Below are positions 7,498 through 15,713 of a stretch of 64,000 nucleotides of DNA, in pieces. The DNA comes from CALMEC01 sp963777565. GTDB lineage: Bacteria; Actinomycetota; Thermoleophilia; Miltoncostaeales; Miltoncostaeaceae. Within the stretch, counting starts at the first letter, position 1. Each line of letters opens with the position of its first letter. Both the position numbers and the translations under genes were made by a program. The notes under the pieces are model-generated. The model searched no databases and had not been told where the DNA came from. It saw only the letters and a list, made by a program, of their open reading frames with translations. The DNA is taken from NCBI GenBank assembly GCA_963777565.1, contig CAVZQZ010000005.1, positions 1 through 64,000 on the forward strand, written 5' to 3'.

Positions 7498-7869
7498 CTA
7501 CCCCCCACTCCGACTCACCACCTCGATGCGGAGGCCGTCGGGGTCGTGCAGGTAGGCCGCGTAGTAGTCGGGCCCGTAGACCGGGCGGGGCCCCGGCGGG
7601 CCGGCGTCTGTGCCGCCGCTCGCCAGGCCCGCGGCGTGGGCGGCGCGCACTTCGGCCGCAGCCGCCGCCCGCAGCGCGACGTGGCCGAATTTGGGGGCCG
7701 GCTGGTCGCGTGAGGTGAGCCACAGCTGCGGGAACTCGACGCCCCAGGCGACGACCTCGGGGTCGGCGTAGAGTCGGCGGCCGCCGATGGCCTGAAAGAC
7801 GGCGTCGTAGAAGTGGGCCGAGCGCTCGAGGTCGGAGACCTCAAAGCCGATGTGGTCGAGTACGGACAC
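7498..7869 (-). CDS. VOC-family (glyoxalase/dioxygenase-like) protein
   Basis: 123 residues from GTG 7869, with GGAGG upstream. Vicinal-oxygen-chelate signature: VSVLDHIGFEVSDLERSAHF with the first metal-ligand His, FGHVALRA in the middle, and YYAAYLHDPDGLRIEVV at the end with the metal-ligand Glu. One VOC module pair, as in small glyoxalase/bleomycin-resistance proteins that work as dimers. The substrate is unknown. Single gene in the accessory region, frame intact. Confidence 0.82.
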   Translation of the reverse strand: MSVLDHIGFEVSDLERSAHFYDAVFQAIGGRRLYADPEVVAWGVEFPQLWLTSRDQPAPKFGHVALRAAAAAEVRAAHAAGLASGGTDAGPPGPRPVYGPDYYAAYLHDPDGLRIEVVSRSGG

Positions 7870-8096
7870 GGCGTTTCTGGCCTCCTGGTCGCCCCCGACG
7901 TCCCCTTCGCCGCGGAGGGGTCCCCCCGCGCACGACTCTGCGCGCACACGGCCTACCGACCCGAGGTCGTCGCGGATCTGGGCCGCCTACCCCGTGATGC
8001 ACGTCCCCGCGTAGGGTACGCCCCGCCCAGCGCGAAACGAAGGAGGCTCCATGCTCTGCTTCCTCAGATTCGACCGGCGAACCGTCGCCGAGGCTC

Positions 8097-8405
8097 TTGC
8101 CAAGCCGTACTCGCGTACCTGATCGGGGGAAAGGGCCACCCGGTGAAGCTCGAATTCCACCTCGGGGAACTGCGCCGCCTGGAACGCCTGGAGCTTGCGG
8201 GCGAGGGAGATGGGCATTTGCCAACCGGCTGGGTCGCAGTCCGCGAAAGTAGAAAATGATCATGCGCCTTCCATCGGCCGCGGCGATTTTGCCATCGTGT
8301 GGATCTGCGTGTCGGAGATCTCCCCGGTTGGGAGGTAGAGGTCGGCTCGTAGTCGTCGGCGATGGGGTCGAGCACCGGTTCCAGTGATGCCTTTTCGCCA
8401 AGCAG
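8097..8405 (-). pseudogene. Toprim-like protein remnant, frameshifted and truncated at both ends
   Basis: Reading down the minus strand from 8405: LLGEKASLEPVLDPIADDYE, then in another frame LYLPTGEISDTQIHTMAK, then DGRRMIIFYF, then DCDPAGWQMPIS and LARKLQAFQAAQFPEVEFEL, ending near VREYGL. The DxDPAG-W stretch is like the Toprim metal-binding motif of topoisomerase VI A/Spo11-type proteins. At least three frame changes occur in 300 bases, and the 5' end abuts the truncated MOSC gene. A dead gene. The Toprim label is from motif resemblance. Confidence 0.5.
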
Positions 8406-9149
8406 GGATAGGGCGACGGGCAAGATCGCGAGTGCGAAACACCCGAAGCTCTGGCCCAACCTGCTCGGGTGTCGGGCGGCGTTCGTCGGACCGCCGCGCG
8501 ATGGGCACGAGCTTCCACCGGCGCGGATCGAGTTTGCCGACGGCGAGTCGGTGCTGAGCGACGCGGCGAATGTCGACGCGGTCCTGTCGCGCTTCTTCGG
8601 GCGCGACGTGGAGCTGGCGATCGCCGCGCAGGACGGCTACACGATCGATCAGTGCCACCCTGACGAGGAGAACTACGATCCCGAGGGGCATCGCGACGCT
8701 GTCGTCGAAGCACGACTCGGCGCGGCCTTCTTCAACGACCAGGGCTTGCCTTCCGCTGTGGCCGCAGACTCGTTCTTCGACCTCTTCCCGCTCAGCGTCG
8801 TCACGACGTCGACGCTTGACGAGCTGGGCGAACGCGAGCCGCAGAGCCACTTCGACGCTCGGCGGTTCCGTATGAACGTGATCGTCGAGACGCCTGCGAG
8901 AGGATTCGTCGAAAACGATTGGGTCGGCCATACGCTCGCGATGGGCGAAGACGTACGGGTCGGCGTGGCCTTGCCAGATCCTCGCTGTGTCATGCCGAGC
9001 CTTGCCCAGGAGGAGCTTCCAAAGGATCCTCGCATCCTCAAGGCCCTCGTCCGGCACAACAGGCTCGACGTCGGGGGCAAGCTCTACCCCTGTGCCGGCG
9101 TCTACGCCGTCGCCGAGGCGACGGGGACGATCCCGTGCGGCTGCTCTGA
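8406..9149 (+). pseudogene. MOSC-domain protein, 5'-truncated
   Basis: From 8406 the frame reads DRATGKIASAKHPKLWPNLL, then FFGRDVELAIAAQDGYTIDQ, SFFDLFPLSVVTTSTLDELG, RFRMNVIVETP, ENDWVGHTLAMGEDVRVGVA and LPDPRCVMPS, and ends near YPCAGVYAVAEATGTI. These are landmarks of MOSC (molybdenum cofactor sulfurase C-terminal) proteins, including the conserved Cys (PRC). The N-terminal beta-barrel before DRATGK is missing, replaced by the remnant on the other strand. After GTI the frame is lost; a shift would give VRLL-stop at 9138-9149. Probably inactive. Confidence 0.75.
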
Positions 9150-9282
9150 GCCGGCGTACCCGTGTCCGCACTGCTCGATCTGCGGGTTCCGCACGGCCGA
9201 TGCTCCTCGATGCCGCTCGACGCGGCGGCGACGAAGTGGAAGCCGAGCGCCAGTTCGGTCCGTCCAGCGGCCGGACGGCACA

Positions 9283-9356
9283 CCGCCCCCTCCCTCCCGA
9301 GGCCGGGAGCATGGATCGGGGTGTCCGATGTCGGGCACGACGAAGTGGAAATGGTG
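9283..9356. repeat. Dispersed repeat R1, copy C
   Basis: CTCCCGAGGCCGGGAGCATG with perfect hairpin, then GATCGGGGTGTCCGATGTCG. Similarity to copy A continues after the core (GAAG...AAATGGTG). It lies between the dead MOSC gene and the tRNA-Lys gene. Confidence 0.75.
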
Positions 9357-9467
9357 CCCCTCCCCCCAAAGTTGTTGACCCCTACGTTGACCCCCGAGCA
9401 GAGCTTCCGGTGTCGCGGGTTCTCCCAATGGGGACTGATCCCTTACATGGGGCGGGATCGCGGGTCA

Positions 9468-9540
9468 TGGGCCGTGAAGGGATCGAACCTTCGACCTTGG
9501 GATTAAGAGTCCCCTGCTCTACCAGCTGAGCTAACGGCCC
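9468..9540 (-). tRNA. tRNA-Lys (CTT)
   Basis: A cloverleaf can be drawn: acceptor GGGCCGT/ACGGCCC, D arm AGCTCAGCTGGTAGAGC, anticodon stem GGGGA/TCCCA region with loop CTCTTAA (anticodon CTT), and T loop GGTTCGATCCC. Discriminator A, no encoded CCA. The 3' end points into the decayed accessory region, the usual geometry for islands inserted at tRNA 3' ends. Confidence 0.95.
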
Positions 9541-9579
9541 GCGGCCGAGGATGTTACCAGCCGCCGGAAACCGGTCGGG

Positions 9580-10182
9580 CTACGGGGTTGCGGGGGTCGC
9601 CGGCGCGGACGGCGTGGTCGAAACCGTTGGTGTTGGCGCGACCGGCGTGTCCTTCAGGCGGGTGAGTGCGGACTGGGCGTTTTCGCGCAGCGACGAGCCC
9701 TTCGGCGCCAACTCGACGGCCCGCTGGTACGCGAGACGGGCGACGAGGACCTGCTGGACCTGTTCAGCCGCCGCTCCGTAGGCGAAGAAGGCGTCGGCGT
9801 CCTTCGGATGCGTCTTGGTGTACGTCTGGAGCACCTGGAGCTGCAGCGCGGGCTGCCCCGAGAACGCGCCGGTCAGTGCCTGGAGGTCGTCCTCCGTCTT
9901 CGGGCCAAGCGCGAGCGCCTTCTGCAGGGCGGCGGTCGCGTCCTGCGGCTTGTCGGCCGCCCGGTACTGCGCGGCGAGGTCGACGAGGGCCCGCACGCTC
10001 GTGGGGTCCTGCTCGACCCGCTTCTTCGCGTTGTCGATGAGCTGGCTGGTGGCGTCCTGGCTGCCGCCGCCGAACACGACGAGGCCCAGCACGACTGGGA
10101 GCACGCCAACGAATGCGACCGCGCAGACGATGGACACGATGACCACCATGCGACGGGTCTTCTTCTGATCGAGCAGCACCAA
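9580..10182 (-). CDS. Membrane-anchored TPR protein
   Basis: 200 residues. Basic N-terminus (DQKKTRRM) then one membrane segment (about residues 12-38, VVIVSIVCAVAFVGVLPVVL), so most of the protein probably faces outside. Residues 45-175 form TPR-like helix pairs (DPTSVRALVDLAAQYRAADK; HPKDADAFFAYGAAAEQVQQ; ARLAYQRAVELAPKG). The tail is Thr/Pro/Ala-rich. The role is probably protein-protein contact. It follows the amidohydrolase by 45 bases on the same strand and may be the last gene of tatA-amidohydrolase-TPR. The first codon is TTG (10182), with GTG next. Confidence 0.75.
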   Translation of the reverse strand: MVLLDQKKTRRMVVIVSIVCAVAFVGVLPVVLGLVVFGGGSQDATSQLIDNAKKRVEQDPTSVRALVDLAAQYRAADKPQDATAALQKALALGPKTEDDLQALTGAFSGQPALQLQVLQTYTKTHPKDADAFFAYGAAAEQVQQVLVARLAYQRAVELAPKGSSLRENAQSALTRLKDTPVAPTPTVSTTPSAPATPATP

Positions 10183-10227
10183 AAGGACGGTAACACAGGA
10201 GTGATGACGGACCCGATCGCCCGGGGA

Positions 10228-11454
10228 TCACCGGGCGAGACGGGAACGGGCCTCTGCTCCGCGGGCGAGGACCGCGTCACGGTCGAGGGTGAGCGGCCTT
10301 CCCCGATCCATCACCGTCCGCCCGTCGATCACCACCAGGCTCACGGTGGCGTTCGCGTCAAGCGCTGCGGCGCACGGGTCGGGCTCGCGCGTCCCGGGGG
10401 GTGGGGTGATCGCTACGAGGTCCGCTCGCTTGCCCGGCTCGATCGTCCCGATCTGCCCGGCCAGTCCGAGTGCTTCGGCGCCGCCGAGGGTCGCGAGGCG
10501 CAGCAGCTCGCCGGCCTGCAGCGGCGCCGTGTCGCCATGGGCCTCGCCGCAGGCGCGCGCCTCGGCTCGCAGGTCGTAGTCGCCGGCACTCGCAGGGCTG
10601 TCGGTGCCGAGCCCGATCGTCACGCCGTGGTCGCGCAGCGCCGCGATCGGCAGCCGTCCGCACCGAAGCCGGCGGTTCGAGACGGGGCAGTGCGCGACGG
10701 CGACACCGGCCTCGCGAAGCCGTGCGGGGTCGTGCGCCTCGAGCTGCACGCAGTGGGCGGCGACCATCCCGCGCCGCAAGGCGCCACCGGCATGGAGCCT
10801 CGACACGGGGCCGCCCGATCCCTGCCACCGGCCCGGCGCCGAGCCCCGGCGGGCGAAGAGCTCGGCGAGCGGTCCGTCGCCCGATGCGAGCAGCCGGGAC
10901 TCCGCCGGCGATTCGGCCAGATGCGTGGCCCACGGCCTGTGCACGAGCTCCCCCCGGGCGGAGAGCGCGGCCCAGAGCTCAGGTCCGACGGTGTACGGGG
11001 CGTGCGGGGACACGCCGACCTGCACGAGCGGGCCTGCCTGCTCGTCGAGGTCGGCGACCCGAGCGCTCACGACGGCTGCGGCGTCGCGGGCGGCCTCGCC
11101 GGTCTGCCGGCCGAACGCCTCGACATGGACCGCCCCGCGCAGTCCGGCCTCGCGCAGCGCGGCGACACCCGCTCCGGTCGGGCCGCTGTCGGCGACCGTG
11201 GTCGTCCCGTGCTCGATGCAGCGCAGCGCCCCGAGCAGGGCCGCGGTGGGGTGGTCCTCCGGCCGCATCCGCGGGGTGAGCTCCAGGAGCTCGCCGAGCC
11301 ACATGGCGAAATCGCCATCGTCGACCAGCCCCCCGGTCAGGCTCCACTCGAGGTGGCAGTGGGCATCGACCAGGCCCGGAATCAGAATCGCGTTGCCGAG
11401 GTCGACCTCGGGCGACGCGCTCCACCGGCGCGCAACCTCCGCCGCGGGACCCAC
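10228..11454 (-). CDS. Amidohydrolase, candidate aminodeoxyfutalosine deaminase
   Basis: 408 residues as drawn. Metal-dependent hydrolase motifs are in order: PGLVDAHCHLEWSL (HxH), HLAESPAES (His), AAHCVQLEA, and LGTDSPAS (metal Asp). This is the ATZ/TRZ-SsnA-type subfamily that includes MqnX, which deaminates 6-amino-6-deoxyfutalosine in the futalosine menaquinone route. mqnA and mqnC are present 7 kb away, so MqnX is a reasonable guess but not proven. GTG 11454 is the first standard start, yet protein-like sequence (FRLRADQIVPVAGPPITDGA) continues upstream to about 11545 without ATG, GTG or TTG. A rare start or a small indel in the overlap with tatA is likely. Confidence 0.75.
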   Translation of the reverse strand: MGPAAEVARRWSASPEVDLGNAILIPGLVDAHCHLEWSLTGGLVDDGDFAMWLGELLELTPRMRPEDHPTAALLGALRCIEHGTTTVADSGPTGAGVAALREAGLRGAVHVEAFGRQTGEAARDAAAVVSARVADLDEQAGPLVQVGVSPHAPYTVGPELWAALSARGELVHRPWATHLAESPAESRLLASGDGPLAELFARRGSAPGRWQGSGGPVSRLHAGGALRRGMVAAHCVQLEAHDPARLREAGVAVAHCPVSNRRLRCGRLPIAALRDHGVTIGLGTDSPASAGDYDLRAEARACGEAHGDTAPLQAGELLRLATLGGAEALGLAGQIGTIEPGKRADLVAITPPPGTREPDPCAAALDANATVSLVVIDGRTVMDRGRPLTLDRDAVLARGAEARSRLAR

Positions 11455-11554
11455 CCCGACGATCGCGCCCTGTTCGATCGCGACCGCGCCATCGGTGATG
11501 GGCGGCCCGGCGACCGGGACGATCTGATCCGCCCGCAGGCGGAACGCGCCCCCG

Positions 11555-11782
11555 CTAGCGGCGGTCGGCGTCGTCGCCCGAGGTGACCTGCTGGCGCTCG
11601 CTCACGACGTCGCCTGAAATGACCCCGTCGTCAGGATCGCCCTTGCCGGTGATGGAGTCCTTGAACTCGCGCATGCCCGCCCCGAGGCTGCGCCCCGCCT
11701 CCGGGAGCCGCTTGGCTCCGAAGATGACGAGGACGATCACCAGCACGATCAGCAATTCGGGCCAGCCAATATTCCCAAACAT
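11555..11782 (-). CDS. tatA: Sec-independent translocase protein TatA
   Basis: 75 residues. FGNIGWPELLIVLVIVLVIF is the short N-terminal membrane helix, followed by the hinge FGAKRLPEAGRSLG and an amphipathic helix (MREFKDSITG), then an acidic tail. This is the TatA/E pattern. It forms the protein-conducting element for twin-arginine export of folded proteins such as the Rieske subunit encoded further along. ATG 11782 has GGAGG just upstream. The downstream amidohydrolase coding region probably overlaps its 3' end. Confidence 0.93.
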   Translation of the reverse strand: MFGNIGWPELLIVLVIVLVIFGAKRLPEAGRSLGAGMREFKDSITGKGDPDDGVISGDVVSERQQVTSGDDADRR

Positions 11783-11851
11783 CGCCGGCCTCCCTTCGAG
11801 TCGGGGAACGCGAATGGACCGAGGGTAGCATGACCCGGTGAGGTCGGAAGA

Positions 11852-12253
11852 ATGCTGAGACGGCTCGAGCCGATGGCCGTCGGATGGGGAGGGCTGATCG
11901 CGTCCATCGGGCTGCTCGTCGGCGCGGAGCGGAGCACCGTGACGCGGCTGCTCATCGTCGCGGTCACCTTCGCCGTCGGCGGGTTCCTGGCCGGCATCAG
12001 GGCGGAGGACCTGCGTGCGGTGCACGGCATCTTCGTGGCCATCGCGGCGTACCTCTTCTACGGCCTGTTCGTGGTGGTCGGCCACCTCATTGACTTCGCC
12101 GGTGGCCCGGACGCTCCGGAGTTCATGCCGGGGCCGAATCGGGAGTGGTGGCTCACGGCGGCGGTCGGTGCGGCCGCAGCCTTCGTCGGGGCGGGCTTGG
12201 CGGCGGCGTGGCTCCGCCCCCAGGGCGAGCAGCGAAGGCGCCGCACGACCTAG
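11852..12253 (+). CDS. Four-helix membrane protein, unknown
   Basis: 133 residues with hydrophobic segments at about 10-25, 32-50, 58-80 and 100-122, and a basic C-terminus (RPQGEQRRRRTT). The loop between helices 3 and 4 is proline/acid-rich (DFAGGPDAPEFMPGPNREWW). No family is recognised. It diverges from tatA and converges with dcd. Confidence 0.65.
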   Translation: MLRRLEPMAVGWGGLIASIGLLVGAERSTVTRLLIVAVTFAVGGFLAGIRAEDLRAVHGIFVAIAAYLFYGLFVVVGHLIDFAGGPDAPEFMPGPNREWWLTAAVGAAAAFVGAGLAAAWLRPQGEQRRRRTT

Positions 12254-12265
12254 CGCTGGCGCCGG

Positions 12266-12823
12266 TCAGCGGGCCTTCGAGAACTCCTCGAAGAAGCGGC
12301 TCGCCGTCGGACCCTGCTGACCCTGGTACTTGCCCTGGTACGGCGTGTCGACCGCGGTGGTGAGCTGCAGGAACGAGAGCTGCCCGATCTTCATGTCCTT
12401 GTAGATCGTGATCGGGAGGCGGGCGACGTTCGACAGCTCCAAGGTGATGTGCCCGTCCCAGCCCGGGTCAATGTAGCCGGCGGTGGAGTGGATCAGAAGC
12501 CCCAGCCGGCCGAGGCTGGACTTGCCCTCGAGCCGTGCGACGAGATCGTCGGGGATCACGACGCGCTCCACCGTCGAGCCGAGCACGAACTCGCCGGGGT
12601 GGAGGATGAACGGCTCGTCACCGGCGATCTCGACGAGGTCGGTCAGGTCGTCCGACGGGCGGCGCACGTCGATGAACGGCTGGCGGTTGTTGTGGAACAC
12701 CCGGAACTCGCCGGCGACGCGCACGTCGACCGAGGAGGGCTGCACGAGCGCGTCGTCGAAGGGGTCGATCACGAGGCGCCCTGCGGCGAGCTGTTCGCGG
12801 ATCGTGCGGTCGGAGAGCACCAT
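12266..12823 (-). CDS. dcd: dCTP deaminase (probably dUMP-forming)
   Basis: 185 residues, full length. The family core HSTAGYIDPGWDGHITLELS carries the catalytic and trimer-interface residues, and EGKSSLGRLGLLIHSTAG is the nucleotide-binding stretch. It converts dCTP to dUTP, or directly to dUMP in the bifunctional actinobacterial type; the GWDG variant is like those enzymes, an inference. It supplies dUMP for thymidylate synthesis in the cytosol. ATG 12823; it diverges from lipA with only 43 bases between. Confidence 0.93.
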   Translation of the reverse strand: MVLSDRTIREQLAAGRLVIDPFDDALVQPSSVDVRVAGEFRVFHNNRQPFIDVRRPSDDLTDLVEIAGDEPFILHPGEFVLGSTVERVVIPDDLVARLEGKSSLGRLGLLIHSTAGYIDPGWDGHITLELSNVARLPITIYKDMKIGQLSFLQLTTAVDTPYQGKYQGQQGPTASRFFEEFSKAR

Positions 12824-12866
12824 GACGTGCGGTCGAGCCTACCGGACGATCCGATACCCTGGGCGC

Positions 12867-13919
12867 GTGGATCGCGAGCGCGCATTCCGGGTTGGCACAC
12901 CCGCGACCCGCGACCTGGTCGCGGGGATCGGGCAGGCGCAGGTCGACGGCCGGGTCCCCGATGTGATCCTCGCCGACGAGGAACTCGTCGGCGTGGGTCC
13001 GATCGGGGCGCTCGACCCCGTCGACGTCGCCCCCGACGAGCTCGACCAGTTGCTGCAGGCCACCCGGCTGCCGAGGTGGGTGATCGGCAAAGGCAGCTTC
13101 GGCCCAGGGTACGTTGCCGTACACGCGCTCATGCGGGAAAAGTCACTCGCGACGGTGTGCGAGGAGGCGGCCTGCCCCAACATCTCCAGGTGCTGGAGCC
13201 GTGGCACGGCGACATTCATGATCGCCGGCGAGCGGTGCACCCGCGGCTGCCGCTTCTGCAACGTGGTGAGCGCGAAGCCGCTCGCCCCCCCGGACGTCGA
13301 CGAGCCGATGCGGGTCGCCGAGGCCGCCGCGGCCATGGGTCTGCGCTTCGTGGTCGTCACGGCGGTCGCACGCGACGACGTGCCGGACGGCGGGGCCGCG
13401 CACTTCGCCGCGACCATCCGGGCGCTCCGCGAACAGCTCCCGGAGGCCAAGGTGGAGGTGCTCATCCCGGACTTCCGCGGGAACTGGGATGCCCTGGACG
13501 TGGTCATCGACGCGGGTCCGGACGTGCTCAACCACAACACGGAGACGGTCCCCCGGCTCTACCGGCGCGTCCGGCCGGGCGCCCGGTACGAACGGACCCT
13601 CGAGCTCCTCGAGCGCACAGCCTCGGCGGGGCTGCGCGCCAAGAGCGGGATCATGGTCGGCCTGGGCGAGCGCCTGCCGGAGGTGGCGCAGGTGTTTCGC
13701 GACCTGGCGTCGGTCGGGTGCGAGCTCGTGACCGTCGGCCAGTACCTGCGCCCGTCGGCCGAGCACCTGCCCGTGGAGCGCTACTACGCTCCGGCGGAGT
13801 ACCCGGCGCTCGCCGACCTCGGACGCGCCGTTGGCCTCGGCCATGTGGAGGCCGGACCGCTCGTGCGGTCCTCCTTCGAGGCCGACCGCGTCGCGGAGGC
13901 CGGGCCGATCGCGGCGTAG
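12867..13919 (+). CDS. lipA: Lipoyl synthase (radical SAM), long N-terminal extension
   Basis: 350 residues from GTG 12867. The auxiliary-cluster motif CEEAACPNISRCW, radical-SAM motif CTRGCRFCNV, and the C-terminal RSSFEAD (RSSxxAD, serine ligand) are all present. It inserts two sulfurs into protein-bound octanoyl groups to make lipoate for 2-oxoacid dehydrogenases and glycine cleavage. The usual protein starts about 30 residues before CEEA. Here about 90 residues precede it (VILADEELVGVGPIGALDPV and so on), perhaps an extra domain or an upstream start called too early. No lipB is visible in the window. Confidence 0.93.
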   Translation: MDRERAFRVGTPATRDLVAGIGQAQVDGRVPDVILADEELVGVGPIGALDPVDVAPDELDQLLQATRLPRWVIGKGSFGPGYVAVHALMREKSLATVCEEAACPNISRCWSRGTATFMIAGERCTRGCRFCNVVSAKPLAPPDVDEPMRVAEAAAAMGLRFVVVTAVARDDVPDGGAAHFAATIRALREQLPEAKVEVLIPDFRGNWDALDVVIDAGPDVLNHNTETVPRLYRRVRPGARYERTLELLERTASAGLRAKSGIMVGLGERLPEVAQVFRDLASVGCELVTVGQYLRPSAEHLPVERYYAPAEYPALADLGRAVGLGHVEAGPLVRSSFEADRVAEAGPIAA

Positions 13920-13966
13920 CCCCGACGGGCCGGCTCACGACCCCCCAGGCGACCTCGCGAGCATCG

Positions 13967-15370
13967 TCAATCGGCTGGTACGCGTTCGCCGGCCACGGCG
14001 TCCCGGGCGGCCAGGATCGCCTCGGCGGAGATGTCGATGTCGTCTCCCGTGGTGGACCAGTTCGACACCGAGATCCGCATGGCGTGGAGGCCGTGCCACA
14101 CCGTCCCGCCCGCCCAGCAGACGCCGCCGTCCTGCACGCGGCGAATCACTGCGTCGGTGAACGCGTCCGCATCGCCGCCGCTCGGAGGTCGGAACCGCAC
14201 GAGCACCTGGTTGAGCACCACGTCGTTCAGGACCTCCACGCCCGGGTCGTTCGCCAGCCGGCGGGCCATCCGCTCGGCGAGGGCGCAGCAACGCTCCACC
14301 AGCTCGGCGATGCCGATCCGCCCGAGCGACCGCAGCGCCGCCCACACCGTAAACGCCCGCGCGCGGCGCGACGCCTCCGGCGCCCAGTCCGCGCCGTCGC
14401 GGATCCCGTCGCCTGCGACGAGGTAGGCCGCGGTCATCGTCATGGCGGCGCGGTGAGCGTCGGGATGCGCGGTGATCGCGATCCCGCAGTCGTACGGCAC
14501 GTTGAGCCACTTGTGGCCGTCGGTCGCCCACGAGTCCGCCATCGCCGCCCCCGCCACCTGGTCGCGGCGGGCCGGCGCGGCCGCCGCCCACAGTCCGAAT
14601 GCGCCGTCGACGTGCAGCCACGCCCCGGATTCGCGGCAGCGTGCCGCGATGCGCTCCAGGGGATCGGCGGCGCCGGTGTTCACGTTCCCCGCCTGGGCGC
14701 AGACGACGGTGGGCGCGCCGTCGTCCCGGTCGAGCTCGCGCGCGAGGTCCTCGGCGACCATGCGTCCCTGGTCGTCGGCGGGGATCACCACGCCGGGGGC
14801 GCCGAGCCCGAGGTAGCGCAGCGCGACGAGCAGGGTGACGTGCGTCTCCGCCGCCGCGATCACCCGCAGCGGGGGCGCGCCGATCAGCCCGAGCCGCTCC
14901 ACGTCCCAGCCCGCGTGGCCCAGCAGCTCGTGTCGCGCGGCCGCCAGGCATGTCGTGTTCGCCATCTGCGCGCCGGTCACGAACCCCACCGACGCCGACG
15001 CGGGCAGATCGAGAACCTCGAGCAGCCAGCCAGCCGCGACCTCCTCGACGACCGCTGCGGCCGGTGACATCACCCCGAACGCGCTGTTCTGGTCCCATGC
15101 CGAGGTCAGCCAGTCGGCGGCGAGGGCGGCGGGCACGCTCCCGCCGGTGACGAACCCGAAGTAGCGCGGGCCCGGGCTCGCGACGAGCCCCGGTCGGGCC
15201 CCCTCGACGAGCCGGTCGATCGTGGCGATCGGATCCTCGGGGTGCTCGGGAAGCGGGCCGCCGAGGACCGTGCGCAGCCGCTCCGCGTCGACCAGCTCGG
15301 CGACCGGCTCGTCGCCGATCTGCGCGAGGTGCGCCTCGGCGTGGGCGACGGTTCGTCGGAGGACGTCCAC
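13967..15370 (-). CDS. PLP-dependent decarboxylase (group II / aromatic-L-amino-acid type)
   Basis: 467 residues from GTG 15370. The PLP lysine lies in WATDGHKWLNVPYDCG, with upstream AWLHVDGAFGLWAAA (Asp-Ala for the ring nitrogen) and PRYFGFVTGGSVPAALAADW near the start, typical of group II decarboxylases (AADC/tyrosine/glutamate type). Many bacterial members act on aromatic amino acids or aspartate, and the substrate here is not predictable. It converges with lipA and is a single gene; the 340 bases upstream are free for a promoter. Confidence 0.88.
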   Translation of the reverse strand: MDVLRRTVAHAEAHLAQIGDEPVAELVDAERLRTVLGGPLPEHPEDPIATIDRLVEGARPGLVASPGPRYFGFVTGGSVPAALAADWLTSAWDQNSAFGVMSPAAAVVEEVAAGWLLEVLDLPASASVGFVTGAQMANTTCLAAARHELLGHAGWDVERLGLIGAPPLRVIAAAETHVTLLVALRYLGLGAPGVVIPADDQGRMVAEDLARELDRDDGAPTVVCAQAGNVNTGAADPLERIAARCRESGAWLHVDGAFGLWAAAAPARRDQVAGAAMADSWATDGHKWLNVPYDCGIAITAHPDAHRAAMTMTAAYLVAGDGIRDGADWAPEASRRARAFTVWAALRSLGRIGIAELVERCCALAERMARRLANDPGVEVLNDVVLNQVLVRFRPPSGGDADAFTDAVIRRVQDGGVCWAGGTVWHGLHAMRISVSNWSTTGDDIDISAEAILAARDAVAGERVPAD

Positions 15371-15713
15371 GAGGCAACGATACCCCGCCCCGCCAGGCGC
15401 CAATGGGTCGCGTTGGGGCGGTTTGGGGGCCCGCGGCCGTGTGACGAGGGTGACAGAACGAGCGTCGCGGCTTGGTGGGAACCGAAAGACGGCTCGCTCG
15501 TACCTGCCGATCTGGGTCGTCCTCCCGGACCGCGAACCCGCGGTTGCGCGCGACCGCCTCGATCTCACTCACTCTCACGCACGTTGTCAAGAATCCGTAA
15601 AGGGCCGGCGGAGTCGTCAAGTTCTGATTCACAGGGCCGATAACCAGGGCATCAATCAATAGGCCGCAACAACGGGGCGCTCACGGACGATCGCCCGGCC
15701 TTCTCGATTCAGG
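15371..15713. other. Intergenic region between divergent genes
   Basis: About 340 bases. It should hold the promoters of the PLP decarboxylase (minus) and the zinc-ribbon protein (plus). It includes an AT-richer patch near 15590-15660, but I see no clear -35/-10 pair or gene. Confidence 0.4.

Noticed and set aside
4620..9475. 11-base match (GTCATGGGCCG) between 4620 and the tRNA-Lys 3' end as an att repeat
   Set aside because: Too short for this base composition; the match stops inside the acceptor stem.
12449..15067. 872-codon plus-strand frame opposite dcd and the PLP decarboxylase
   Set aside because: It crosses lipA in another frame, shows arginine/proline-rich shadow composition and no motif; dcd, lipA and the decarboxylase explain the stretch.
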